Source of the DNA: Salvia splendens
Lineage: Eukaryota > Streptophyta > Magnoliopsida > Lamiales > Lamiaceae
Reading direction: 5' to 3'
Length of the DNA: 64,000 nucleotides
NCBI RefSeq assembly: GCF_004379255.2
Contig: NC_056052.1
Span: 3,596,001 to 3,660,000 of the forward strand
Below the pieces are notes generated by a model. That model saw only the letters and a program-made list of their open reading frames with translations, did no database searches and was not told the origin of the DNA. Positions 29,901 through 40,209 of this stretch are shown here, piece by piece (positions within the stretch are counted from its first letter, which is position 1; each line of letters starts with the position of its first letter). The translations under genes were made by a program, and so were the position numbers.

Positions 29901-31983
29901 TGAATGTAAAAGTGTGAGAACAATCCCTTTTAAGAAAGGTTGCAATCCTTTTTCGCTAGCTCTATGTTGTCAGCTGTCACGCCATGTAACTACCTCTGAA
30001 CTAACTAACTACGCCACCTATTTTCCAAATGCATTTAGTTAGCTTCCTGCTTCCCGTTGCTGCAACAACGCTCCTTCTTGTTCTTTCACTAATCACCATC
30101 TGATTATCCATCTTCTAAGCTCGAAGTGCACCATAAGGTAAATAAAAATGAGAGAAAATAAACAGGGGAAGGTATGTCTATGGAAGCTGTTGATTTCTAT
30201 CCGGATAATTGTAGCTTTGTAAGTATTTTTTGTTCAATTGTTCACCTATAGCTATATTAGTGAATTACAATTGTGATTTATTTCCCTGTCCTTGCCTCTA
30301 CTTCCCCCTAATCTGGGATAGTTACAATTTATACGTTGTATCCAAACAATTTTCTTCTATTATGTAATCTTGCCTGTTTTTTGAGTTGTATATGTTCTAC
30401 ATATCTATCTTAATAAATTATTTATAAGAAGGTTATGTGGTACTAGTCTTCTCTTTGAGACCAAAACCAAGGACAGTTGAGTCAATCACATGACGGAAGA
30501 TGCAAATATCTCCAATAGTATTGATTCTGTGACCATGATAGGCAAAGCTAAGATGCATGAGAATTTATACCATCTTTTAGAGGATCAATATCACCAACAA
30601 GCCTATATTTCAAACATGACAAATATTGACCTCTCTATTTCTGCCTCTTTCATTGAAGTGACATATAATCAAATGATGCCACTTTTTTATGGCAGGCCAT
30701 CTAAATTTCTGCATCTTAACTTCTTAAGGCCATTACATCCTGGTTTGATAGAAGTATATAGCTTAAAAACTCTATGTGATTCATCACAATTTTCTAATTC
30801 CCAGTGAAAGGAGAATTTTCTAAGACAATCAATCTGTTGCATACATAACAACCACTCTTCAGACCACATTCTGCTTAATACACTCTTGCGTTACATTCTA
30901 GATTGTAATCAGTCGCAAAACAGATAATATATCCACAAACTTAAAACAATTGACAGGAAATTTTACCTTGAAGTATCTCCGCTGATATCCTGTAGCAAAA
31001 AGAAAAATTGCAAGCGTTAAATTCTCAAGCATGAAGCAAATACTCTTTATATGAAAAGAGGAAACTATTGTGGAACACCTTCATGGTTCTAAAACTCGCA
31101 ACTTAGCATGATTTGAATGTGAACTCAATAGGTACAAAATGAAGTTGATCAATGAATCGTAGTACATTCTATCTAATTGGCTGAAAATTGATATTGCTTG
31201 TCCAAGAGATGAACACATCATCCAATTTACATGAGTAAGACACTTGATAGAGCAAGAATAATAAGAGAGCAAAACTCATGTAAACCTTCTATACAAAAGA
31301 ACTCAGAAAAATGACACAGAAAGAGATATTTGGGTATATTTTCTTGACTATCAATTCCACACCAAAATTCCCTCAAAAGATAAACTTTCCCTGGGAAAAC
31401 AGTGGCATCAACCCAGGATAATTTTTCTCCCCCGAAAGACTTATTCATATCGAACTTTAAGCTCAGGGAATAATTACACGACTCCAGTGAAGTGAATCGA
31501 GATTTATTATCAAGATAATATCTTATTATCTGTTTCACATTTTCGGCAAAGTGGAATCTTAGCAAGCACAAAAATATCAAGAAACCAAATTCGAAAAAGA
31601 CTACTAGAACTTATTAGAACGGAAATGAGGATATTATAGCTAGCACGCTGAATTCACGAATATAAAAAAATTGATACGGATTGAACAAATATCAAACTCC
31701 GCAATTTTTGTGGATTACTGGGAAACACATAGAAAGTTGAAGATTATTCTTTTTCGCCCTTTTCGGGAGGTTAATGTAGCGGTTTTTGGATTCTGAAAGA
31801 GAAAATGATTACCTGCGACAAATCGGATTGAGAAGCTGCAAAACAGAAAGAGAGGTGCAGAGCGATGAGTAGAGATATTCGGGTTTTTCCTATTTTTTGT
31901 TTTAGACCACTGATAACATTCCTTGAGTGTACTGAGTGTACTGGACTTTTTTTTATTCCGCCTTTGGGAGAGACGCATGACAC
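26935..31983 (-). CDS. C2H2 zinc-finger / Cys-rich membrane protein (At5g63280-like); start codon not found
   Basis: Nine exons on the minus strand: first exon ending at 31813, then 30989-30967 (23-nt microexon), 29014-28939, 28863-28654, 27793-27671, 27593-27536, 27452-27379, 27190-27102 and 27001-26935. All join in phase, about 296 codons if exon 1 opens at 31983. Features in order: a hydrophobic stretch SLLIALHLSFCFAAS (signal peptide-like); WRCGYCKKIF...HFDNRH, a C2H2 finger; a Cys-rich region (HGKCLADLCGALHC, HQFCDAHTC); a transmembrane helix LAASVLILMFLPIFYVIVFF; and a short basic tail. The architecture is a type I membrane protein with a luminal finger, so a DNA-binding role is unlikely. 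The open frame of exon 1 contains no ATG. The most likely original start is an ATA codon at about 31876, just before GKTRIS. Function unknown. Confidence 0.75.
29780..30070 (-). mobile_element. Possible LTR remnant in C2H2 intron 2
   Basis: On the minus strand this reads like the end of an LTR: CTTTTACATTCATGCAATAAAATG (AATAAA-type signal), then TCTCTTAGCTTAGCTGCTCC. No paired LTR or target duplication was found. This is a weak call based on style of sequence only. Confidence 0.3.
30490..30807 (+). mobile_element. Ty1/copia gag-pre-integrase remnant
   Basis: The translated frame contains MIGKAKMHENLYHLLEDQ, close to the segment that precedes the integrase zinc-binding region in plant copia polyproteins. 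It is followed by a damaged GRPSKFLHLNFL where WHxRLGHPS is expected. It lies in the long second intron of the C2H2 gene, on the opposite strand. It is a fragment only, with no LTRs or catalytic domains. Confidence 0.5.
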
Positions 31984-32320
31984 TCATGCGTCTCCATTTA
32001 ATGAAATGCATAACGAATATGCGTCTTTTATAGAGACAGATGAGGGACATGCGTCGTTAAATTTTTATTTTTTTTCTTTATTTTTTTTGAAAGACGCATA
32101 AGCGTCATGCGTCACAGGCAAAGACGCATAAGCGTCATGCGTCTTTCATTTTTTTATTTATGCGTCTTTGCCTGTGACGCATGACGCTTATGCGTCTTTC
32201 GTAAAAAATAAAGAAAAAAAATAAAAATTTAACAACGCATGTCCCTCCTGCGTCTCTATAAAAGACGCATCTCCCTCATGCGTCTCTCCCAACACCGGAA
32301 CAAAAAAAAAGTTTAGTACA
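31937..32320. mobile_element. Foldback element made of nested 21-bp palindromes
   Basis: A long inverted repeat of about 384 bp. The outer termini are TGTACTGGACTTTTTTTT...TTCCG and the reverse complement of the right end, TGTACTAAACTTTTTTTTT...TTCCG. The arms of about 175 bp run inward, with a spacer of about 30 nt near 32130-32158. Eight 21-bp units of form GACGCAT-7 nt-ATGCGTC occur at 31972, 32005, 32035, 32093, 32123, 32176, 32234 and 32264. Five lie on the left arm or spacer and three on the right arm. No clean target-site duplication was seen. It sits at the 5' edge of the C2H2 gene and would form a near-perfect hairpin if transcribed. Confidence 0.85.
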
Positions 32321-33899
32321 AACACAGAATCTAATTCTATTCTAGACAAAAAAAAAAGAAAAAACCCAGAGATATTCCGGAGATGGCTTTCATCTTCCCC
32401 GTCCCTTTTCTCTTGTATCTCTCTCCAAATTAGAATCGCTAGTAAACGAAAACACAATTTCGCCTGCTTTGGAAACATTTTTGGTAAAATCATTACCAAG
32501 AGATTCATCGTAGGAAGTTGGAACCAAAGTTCATAATTTCAGTTTAAATTAATCTGAAGAAATGAAAAAAACCAAGTAGATGTTTCACACAAAAATGTAT
32601 ACTTAATTCGTTCACGATTCAATGATCTATTTTGTTATTATAGGACGCCCACGATTTAAAGTTTTAGTTATTTTTTTTTTACTTTTTGGTATGTGCATCT
32701 CCCATTTTACTAGCTTTTTCCATTACTATAAAACTAATATTTTCTCTATTTTATAAAAATAGACATTTTTTTTCATTTCATTTCTATCTAATAAAAATAA
32801 TCCATTTCTATTTTAGATAATTTTTTTTCTATCTAATAAGGTGGGGTCATTCTCTACTAACAATACTTCTATCATTTTTTTTCTATCTCTCTTGTACTTA
32901 TCAGTTGTGCTTTGAAACTAGTATCATCCTTTTGATGGGAAGGAAGTACTAAAAATTGATATATTTAAGATATTTTTAAACCACAAATTTGCATGATTAT
33001 TGTGCGTACAAATTGATATATGTACTATTTATACATATATACTAGCTTATATGAATGTAATCAAATGCAAACTCTAAACATAGTACAAACTTTAAACTAT
33101 GATCTGAACCGTTAGAAAATGTCGACCGAGGAGCATATCATATTTTGTTGCTTGTTGTTGTGTTTAACCTTTCAATTCATTATATTGATATTAGCATACC
33201 ATTTTTATTGATAGGGCTGGGTAAAGATAAAACTATAACTGTTTCAGTATCTAAAATATGTCGACCTGATCTTGTAATTCGATGTATCGAACTAGTCCAA
33301 ATGTTGTCAAATTAAACTAGTCTTTTTCTCATATATAACATACATGAACTTTGCAAATTAACACCAAATTTGAATCATGTGGGCTGCTAATTTCCACATC
33401 GGCGACGACGATATTACGTGGGTCGACTTTGTTTTATTGACTTTCTTTTTTCTCCAACCTTAATTAAATTTCAAAACCTTTCTTGCATTGGAGAAGATAT
33501 TTTAGAACCAATGAAAAATAGAGAACTTGTAAGGTTCATAAAGCTTTTAAGTAGCTATTAAATTTATAATTTAAAGATACCACCCTTTTAAAAAACATGG
33601 CATAAATTGAGAGAGCCCACCATTTATAGACTTGTAGGTTGTTAGTGGGACAAGGTTGTTACCAAGTCCGATTTGCGACTCCTACACCACTTATTTATTC
33701 ATCTATTTCACTTTTCCAACTCAGATTGATGTCGACCCCAAATTATCTTATCTTTGCGCTCGTGCAACACTTTCATTTTTCTATGTCTATTTTTTCCAAT
33801 ATATCTTGATTGCATCATACTAAAATAAGAAAGAAATTTCACCAAGAATTTATTTTAGAATCAATATTATTTTATGCAATAATAACAATTTAAAGATCG
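32321..33899. other. AT-rich intergenic region, no gene
   Basis: No supported ORF. A lone Stowaway-like right end (GGGAAGGAAGTACTA near 32938) lacks a convincing left partner. Otherwise featureless. Confidence 0.5.
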
Positions 33900-33904
33900 C
33901 ATCA

Positions 33905-34337
33905 TGATGCAGACCGAACAGGAGAACTCATCCCAAAAGACTAGTCTGTTAGGAGAGAGAGCCCATTTAGTCTACATAGACTCACATCAGTTGTTCTCAC
34001 AACCGATGTGGGAATTGAGTCCGTAACATTCGACCCTCCTTTAAGGGTCAACGTCCTCGTTGGTCACGACCACGTTGGTCACGGCGGATTCTTTGCCCGG
34101 CCACCACTCCGTGGGTCACCACTCCGAGCGATCCCAAACGCACTCGTTGGTCACGGCGAGTTCGTTGCCCGACCACCACTTCGAGCCGTTTGGGCTCTCA
34201 ATGAAACCACCAATTGATACAGACCAAACATGAGAACTCATCCCAAAAGACTAGCCTGTTAGGAGAGAGAACTCATTTAGTCTATATACCCCACATCAGT
34301 TATTCTCACAACCGATGTAAGAATTGAGTCCGTAACA
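33905..34337 (-). mobile_element. Complete TRIM retroelement (433 bp)
   Basis: Direct repeats of 124 bp (33905-34028) and 123 bp (34215-34337) flank a 186-bp core. Read on the minus strand each LTR starts TGTTACGGACTC and ends CTG(C/T)ATCA, so it is TG...CA bounded. The whole is flanked by a perfect 5-bp target duplication, CATCA, at 33900-33904 and 34338-34342. On the minus strand the core begins ATTGGTGGTTTCATTGAGAGC, a degenerate tRNA-Met-like primer site, and ends with the purine tract AAAGGAGGG. There is no coding capacity. This is a terminal-repeat retrotransposon in miniature. Confidence 0.93.
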
Positions 34338-34342
34338 CATCA

Positions 34343-35215
34343 CAATATCAGACACAGTTGAAACACATGTAGGACTTGATTGTTATTGAGTTGGGTAAAT
34401 CAACTATAAGTTTCAAATTATTTTTTATCTCCATGACAATATTAAGCGCCATGTAACTAAAAGTATATTTTAAGTATGAATATCGACAATTTATTGACAT
34501 CTTAACTAGCTAATTTATGTTGTTTAATCTTTGTTTTTGTATTCCTAACATTTACAATAGCTCTCTAGCATGCATTATGTTTTAGTGCAATTTATACCTA
34601 ATTATTTATTCATAATGTTAGGCAAATAGCTTCCTTCATCTAATGATAATGACCGTTAGACGGATTAAAATTTGTTAACAAATAAATTCTTAGTTTATGC
34701 TCTACTTCATTTCTTTCTTTTTATGAATATTTCATTTGTGTGTTCTTATTTACATAATTATGTGACTAATTACTAACTCACACTAATATATTTTCCAATG
34801 ATATCGATTCCTTTTCTCGCTGATATGATAATTCGAAATTTATTTGAAATGGCTAATTATCAATCACTAGAGTAGATAATTTAGTTAAATAACGTGATAG
34901 GTTCTTGAGCTACCGTTTTTGTGTACACGTGTCATACGATTATTAGTTGCTATGCTCAAAGATAAAATGCAATCCGTTTTAATAAAATCTGAGCACTGAC
35001 TGTGGGCCTTGACCACATAGATACTGACCGTGGGCCTTGATTGTTGAGCGGTCCATTTCTAATGTTCTCTCATTTCTTGTATTGCTGAATCATTTTTTCA
35101 TTTCAGAATTTTTTTATACTCCTACTTAGAATCATTTTTTCTTTCCTATTTTGTTCTCTTATTTTATTCATTCTGTTTTATTCATTTTTATACCGTTTCT
35201 CTTTTATACTTTAAT
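34343..35215. other. AT-rich intergenic region, no gene
   Basis: No supported ORF or recognised repeat. A duplicated phrase CTGACCGTGGGCCTTGA / CTGACTGTGGGCCTTGA occurs around 34990-35040. Confidence 0.5.
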
Positions 35216-35441
35216 TACTCTTTCCGTCCCATAAGAATATGCACTTTTGATTGCACACGAGTTTTTATACATAATTGGTAAAGTAAAAAAGAAGTAGAAA
35301 GAAAAAGTAAATACAGTATTGTTAGTAGAGAATGAGTCTTACCTCATTAGAGAGAAAGAGTTTTCAAATTTAAAAAATGCATATTCTTATGGAACGGATT
35401 ACAAAGAAAAGAATGCATATTCTTATGGGACGGAGGAAGTA
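35216..35441. mobile_element. Stowaway-like MITE with an extra internal terminus
   Basis: TACTCTTTCCGTCCCATAAG at the left pairs with CTTATGGGACGGAGGAAGTA at the right, TA-flanked, and the terminal inverted repeat is about 26 bp. A second right-terminus copy, TGCATATTCTTATGGAACGG, lies at about 35378-35400, giving three terminus copies in one element. Confidence 0.85.
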
Positions 35442-37287
35442 CTTTATTACCCACCCACACTAAACATTCATTTATTTAACTTCACGCCAAAAAGAAATGC
35501 TTCAATTATGAAAGAACAGTGGGAAGTATAATATTATAGCATGTCAAAATCAATGATGATTTTTTTTAATTGTAAGTAAGGAAGTTCAATGATTATTCTA
35601 GCACACTCATTCATTGTGGAGCATTTCAGAATTTTTATTTTCTTATCACGTATCGATAAAATGATGATTCTAACTCCTTTATAAACGAGTTGATAGTTCA
35701 CCCTCTTATATGGCTTCTTAAGATCCACTTTGAGATGGGAAGATAGTTAGATTTTCTTATAATTATCGGGATGAAAAGAGATAATTTAACTGATAATTTC
35801 TTATAATCAGTTTATGAAATGGCTCAATTTTACCGAAGAATTGTGATTTTTTTATGCAATGTTCTTATGTATATATGTAATATATGGTTGGATTTCTAAA
35901 GGACATAGGAATAAGATCAACATCATAATTTACTTTTTCGACATATAGAAATAAGTTTTTTTCATGTTTAAGAATACATTACTAAATAAAAAATCTAAAT
36001 AAATGTGTTATTAATACAATTGGTAATTCACAGTTGAATTCTTAAAATACACAATTACGTTCTTAAAAGTATACTAGATATTTGTGATAACAGTATCGAT
36101 CAAGTTATTTTTACGACATAAAACGAGTTTTTCATGTGTAGACCCACGTTAAAGAATTTAAGACCTAGTCAACTACACTTGATTTGGCAATGATTTCGTA
36201 ATCATACTTTTCAATTAAACCCAGTATCATTATATACATTTATTATTTTAATTTTTGTATATATATTTGATTTAAATAAAAGTTATACTAGTAGTATTTA
36301 GTAATACGAACAAGTTGTTTTTAAAATAATACTCCCTCCCATGGTAGGTGAATTTTATTCCTTTTTAATATCTTGACTTCTTGAGCAGTGGAGTCATTTT
36401 TTTAAAACAAATATTCTTTTCTCTCTACTTAATTTACTAATTCAGTCTTCTCCTGAGAGTAGGGTCCAATCCATAGCCCTTCCTCATCATAGCTTTACTT
36501 CAGATTTATTATTTATTTAGCTTATTTTCTTTATTTTTTTTTGTTTTGGCACAACAAAGTTATCATTGTAAGCTATTAATCATCAGTTAGTGGTGCTAAA
36601 CACGCATTTCTTCTAATCCAATTTGTGGTGCCAGAGTTTTGTTACATTATAAGACAAAATTAATCGTAAATTATAGACAGATAAATTTTCTTAATATTCT
36701 AGTATTAAACAAATTAATATTGGTTGAAAGATAAATAAAAATTGTAATAATATATTATTCTCATTTACTACTACTTTTGATCAATGATCATAATTCATAA
36801 ATATTGGTGAATCGCAAGTTAAAAAATGGAATTTATCACATGAAATATTAGGCTTATGTAACGATGCATGAAATTCATATAGTATTCCACGGCTACAGAG
36901 ATAGGTCATGTAACAAATTAAATCCATTGAATTATTTTATGTTCTCGATATATGGTAACTTTGGGACCAAATGAAAGAAGGGGATTGGATGAAAAGAGAC
37001 GAAAATGTCAAATTTTGGCTCCAAAGCTTGAAGTTTGTTATTGAATATTGAAAACAATGTTACAAATATGATTATTACACTATTAGTAGAGTTTGGTTGT
37101 GAGAGAGATAGAGGGTCCATTGACGGCTTTTATTTAGCTGTATGGAAAGCTAACTCTCTAATTGCGATGTCTTTCAGCCTCAACCACCAATAATTCTCTC
37201 TATCTCTTTATCTTCTCTCCCTATATATAAGCATATTCACTTAGTTCATTTCTACCACAAGCAATACATCTCATTTCCAAAAATATA
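35442..37287. promoter_or_regulatory. XTH7 upstream region with TATA box
   Basis: AT-rich and without genes. A TATA box (CTATATATAA) lies at 37221-37230, about 58 bp before the ATG of the XTH gene, and is followed by a pyrimidine-rich leader. One Stowaway-like end (ACTCCCTCCCATGG, about 36331) has no partner. Confidence 0.6.
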
Positions 37288-39019
37288 ATGGGAAAATTAG
37301 TGTGGATAATAGGACTTATTCTATGTTTAGTTGGATTAGTTAAGGGTCGTCCCGCCATGTTCTTGCAGGACTTCCGTGTGGCATGGGCCGAATCCCACAT
37401 TCGCCAAATCAGCGGAGGAATTCAACTCGTTCTCGATCGAAACTCAGGTATCATGCACACACCAAGGTTCATTTCTTCATTTTAAATTTATTTTATTTAC
37501 CATGGATTATAATTAATTTTGACTTGTTTAATTTAGGATGCGGTTTTGGATCCAAATATAAATATTTATTTGGACGTGTGAGCATGAAAATCAAGCTGGT
37601 TGCTGGTGATTCAGCTGGAACTGTCACTGCCTTCTATGTAAAGAAATTTAATTTCGTAACAAAATGATTGTTTTAAATTGTCGTGTTTTTAATATTATTG
37701 TGGAATTTTGTTGTAGATGAACTCGGACACAGACAATGTAAGAGATGAGCTAGATTTCGAATTCCTGGGAAATCGGTCAGGACAACCTTATACGGTTCAG
37801 ACAAATGTGTTTGCTCGTGGCAAAGGCGACAGAGAGCAAAGGGTTAACCTATGGTTTGACCCATCTGCAGATTTCCACACCTACTCCATTTTTTGGAACC
37901 ATCGCATCATCATGTAAGTCCATGAATATACTAATACTGCTACTTCTAAACAATAATCTCATCCTTAGTCACGTGGAAAACTCTATACAATAAAATAATC
38001 ACAGAAAGCCTTTCAAACTAGAGCAACAAAGGTAATATTCGAATACTGCAAAGCCATTTATCTGAAATAAATACTCTTTGTCCGCGTTTAGGAGTTTTGG
38101 TCTATCCACGATCAGGAGTCCATATTCATTCTACTATAAATAATAAGTAGATCTTACATTTTATTAACTCATTTTATTCATATTTTATTATAAAACTAAT
38201 AGTACTATTTAGGACCTACATCTCACTATCTTTTTCTATCCACATTTTTTTATATTTTCTTAAATCTGCGTCGAAATCAACCGAGGCTCATAATTGTGGA
38301 TGGATGGAGTATATTAAATTAGAAAATAATAAAAAAAAGTTGAAATACAAAAATAAAATTGTGGATGGATTTTAACTAAACATAAAATGTTAGTAGCTAG
38401 GTTGAAAAGTGTAACATTGTAACTAGATTTGAGATTATAAACGAGGTTGAAACTATATATGGCCTTAAGATTCAAAATGTGTCTGTATAAAAATTGCCCC
38501 ATGCTTCATAGCTAGTACGCTTTACACATGTGATGCGATTTAATATGCATTAACTTAAGCTTTCATCCGCCTATTAATTTCCAAATTAAGTATGTAAATA
38601 GTGACGTTAATTTTTATCTCCTCTGTAGATTCGCGGTGGACGAGATTCCGATCAGGGTCTACAAGAACAACGAGGCTAGAGGGGTCCCGTTCCCGAAATT
38701 CCAACCGATGGCGGTCTATTCGACCCTATGGGAGGCCGACGACTGGGCGACGAGGGGCGGCCTCGAGAAGATAAATTGGAGCAAAGCCCCATTCTACGCC
38801 TATTACAAGGATTTCGACCTCGAGGGCTGCCAGATGCCTGGGCCCGCCAGCTGTGCATCCAACACTAAAAACTGGTGGGAGGGCGCAGCCTACCAACAGC
38901 TCAGCCTTGTGCAGGCTGCGCGCTACCACTGGGTGCGTGCAAACCACATGATCTATGACTACTGCACCGACAAGTCCCGGCACTCGGTGGCCCCACCGGA
39001 ATGCCTGGCTGGAATCTAA
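37288..39019 (+). CDS. XTH7: Xyloglucan endotransglucosylase/hydrolase, XTH7-like
   Basis: Four exons, 37288-37447, 37537-37637, 37717-37913 and 38629-39019, join in phase to 282 residues. A signal peptide ([20 protein letters not shown]) is followed by the GH16 fold with [23 protein letters not shown]. The catalytic motif is [10 protein letters not shown] with the N-glycosylation sequon NRSG directly after it. Next come [19 protein letters not shown] and the XTH C-terminal domain with [17 protein letters not shown], whose two cysteines normally pair. The enzyme cuts and rejoins xyloglucan chains in the cell wall, acting in the apoplast. The DELDFEF variant (Leu for Ile) and overall sequence match the XTH6/7 group. 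Intron 3 holds a MITE. The neighbours HAT22-like and MYB87-like support the XTH7 assignment. Confidence 0.93.
38072..38311. mobile_element. Stowaway-like MITE in XTH7 intron 3
   Basis: Left TACTCTTTGTCCGCGTTTAG and right GGATGGATGGAGTA, with TA at both ends. The interior is AT-rich (TTTATTATAAAACTAATAGT), like the other copies here. The terminal repeats are degraded, so it is an older copy. Confidence 0.7.
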
Positions 39020-39499
39020 AATACACATCAACGGTCAATTCTTTCACTTTAAGAGCCTCGTACGCAGCCCCATGCACATCCAAGGGTATAAAGGTCATTG
39101 TAATAAATGACAGTGTGAAGTTTGTTGTTCCTATTAAAAGACTTAAATAAATCTGAGCATTCGGTAAGTCTTATTTGACATTTTCTTCTTCTAATTGTTT
39201 TTCTATATTTGTATGTATGGACCAAAAGACCCTTCCTCCTTCTTCCTTCCTCCTCCTTTGAAGTTGTTTCTTTGAAGCCAGAACTCAGCATTCCCTTCAT
39301 CATTCGGACGCCGCTGTGGTCATTCAGCCCCACATCACGCCTTCTACGGGGTCGAGCGGCTCTAATTTTCGATTCAATCTCACCCCCAACAGCCCAACAT
39401 CCCCTTTAGCCAAATCCAAATACATTTTCATCTTCTTCTCCCTTTTTCCATGAATTGATCAATTAAGCCAAATTCAGCCCCACTGCAGCATCACCAAAA

Positions 39500-40035
39500 T
39501 GTTTTCAAGAGTAATAAGTCTCAAATCGAGCTCCAAAATCCGCTCCAACAACCCAGGCTTTCTGCCTCTTCTTCCATCAGGAAAAGCTCCGATGCTCCCG
39601 GCAAACGCAAATGTCAATTGGCGTTTGGTTTTGATGTAAACGTTTGGTTTGGTTTATTTAATCATTTATTCATCAAAAAAAGGAAAAGCTCCGATGCTAC
39701 GTGTCGCATCAATTCGAAAAGGAAGACGCTGAGGAATCCATGGAGGAGTACAAAACCCGCACCGCCATGGAAGCCTTTGTCGCGAAGCTCTTCGCCACCA
39801 TCTCCACCACCTACGCCGAGCTCCGAAATCAGCGGTAGATTGAGGAGGGAGAGAAAGGAGCTAGTGCATCACCGTCCTTATTCACACTATTCTCACTCCT
39901 GGGGTTTACGTTCAATAATCTCTTCAGGCTGAGTGGAGTTGTGTTGGTAGCCTTGGGAAGCATTGCTGTGACTTCTTCGTTTCTGTTAGTGAAGAACACG
40001 GCTTCAAGAAATGGATGCGCTTCGCTGAAATTGGG
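39500..40035 (+). pseudogene. Unrecognised broken gene with a membrane segment
   Basis: An ATG at 39500 opens MFSRVISLKSSSKIRSNN. Further on a second frame reads QFEKEDAEESMEEYKTRT, then AMEAFVAKLFATISTTYAEL, a TAG stop at about 39836, and then LFTLFSLLGFTFNNLFRL with SGVVLVALGSIAVTSSFLL (membrane-like). The parts lie in different frames or are separated by a stop, and an 84-bp insertion sits in the first part. Codon quality and the helix suggest a decayed gene for a small organellar membrane protein. I do not recognise the family. Confidence 0.4.
39579..39698 (+). mobile_element. 84-bp retro-inserted fragment with 18-bp target duplication
   Basis: The 18-bp direct repeat AGGAAAAGCTCCGATGCT lies at 39579-39596 and again at 39681-39698. 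The intervening 84 bp ends in six A residues immediately before the second copy. A long target duplication and an A-tail are the signature of LINE-type target-primed insertion (SINE or truncated transcript). It interrupts the broken gene above. Confidence 0.8.
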
Positions 40036-40209
40036 TCTTTGCCGGTAGACAGGGGCGGGTTGGTACCCAAATTCAACCAAACACAGAATCAAAGCTTGGA
40101 AACGGGATGAGAGATTCCGATCACCTTGTGTTGACGGAGTGAATAAATCTTGGAAACGGGATGAGAGATTAGGGTTAGGGATTGCTCCAAAATCTGGAAG
40201 GTTCGAATG

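Noticed and set aside
31227..31580. 117-codon minus frame between the first two C2H2 exons
   Set aside because: It lies between a good donor (31812) and a good acceptor (30990), has no homology that I recognise, and is not needed to keep frame.
31971..32285. CRISPR-like repeat array
   Set aside because: Units are palindromic with irregular spacing and arranged as an inverted repeat in a plant genome. A foldback transposon explains it.
32930..32950. Stowaway end at GGGAAGGAAGTACTA
   Set aside because: It has no paired inverted terminus within a plausible distance.
33905..34337. Cassandra-type TRIM carrying 5S rRNA
   Set aside because: The LTR is too short, and no 5S box A or box C sequence could be recognised.
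39740..39836. DUF641 (GIL1/IRKI) domain fragment
   Set aside because: AMEAFVAKLFATISTTYAEL resembles the start of DUF641, but the following sequence is a membrane helix not found in that family, so the family name was not used.
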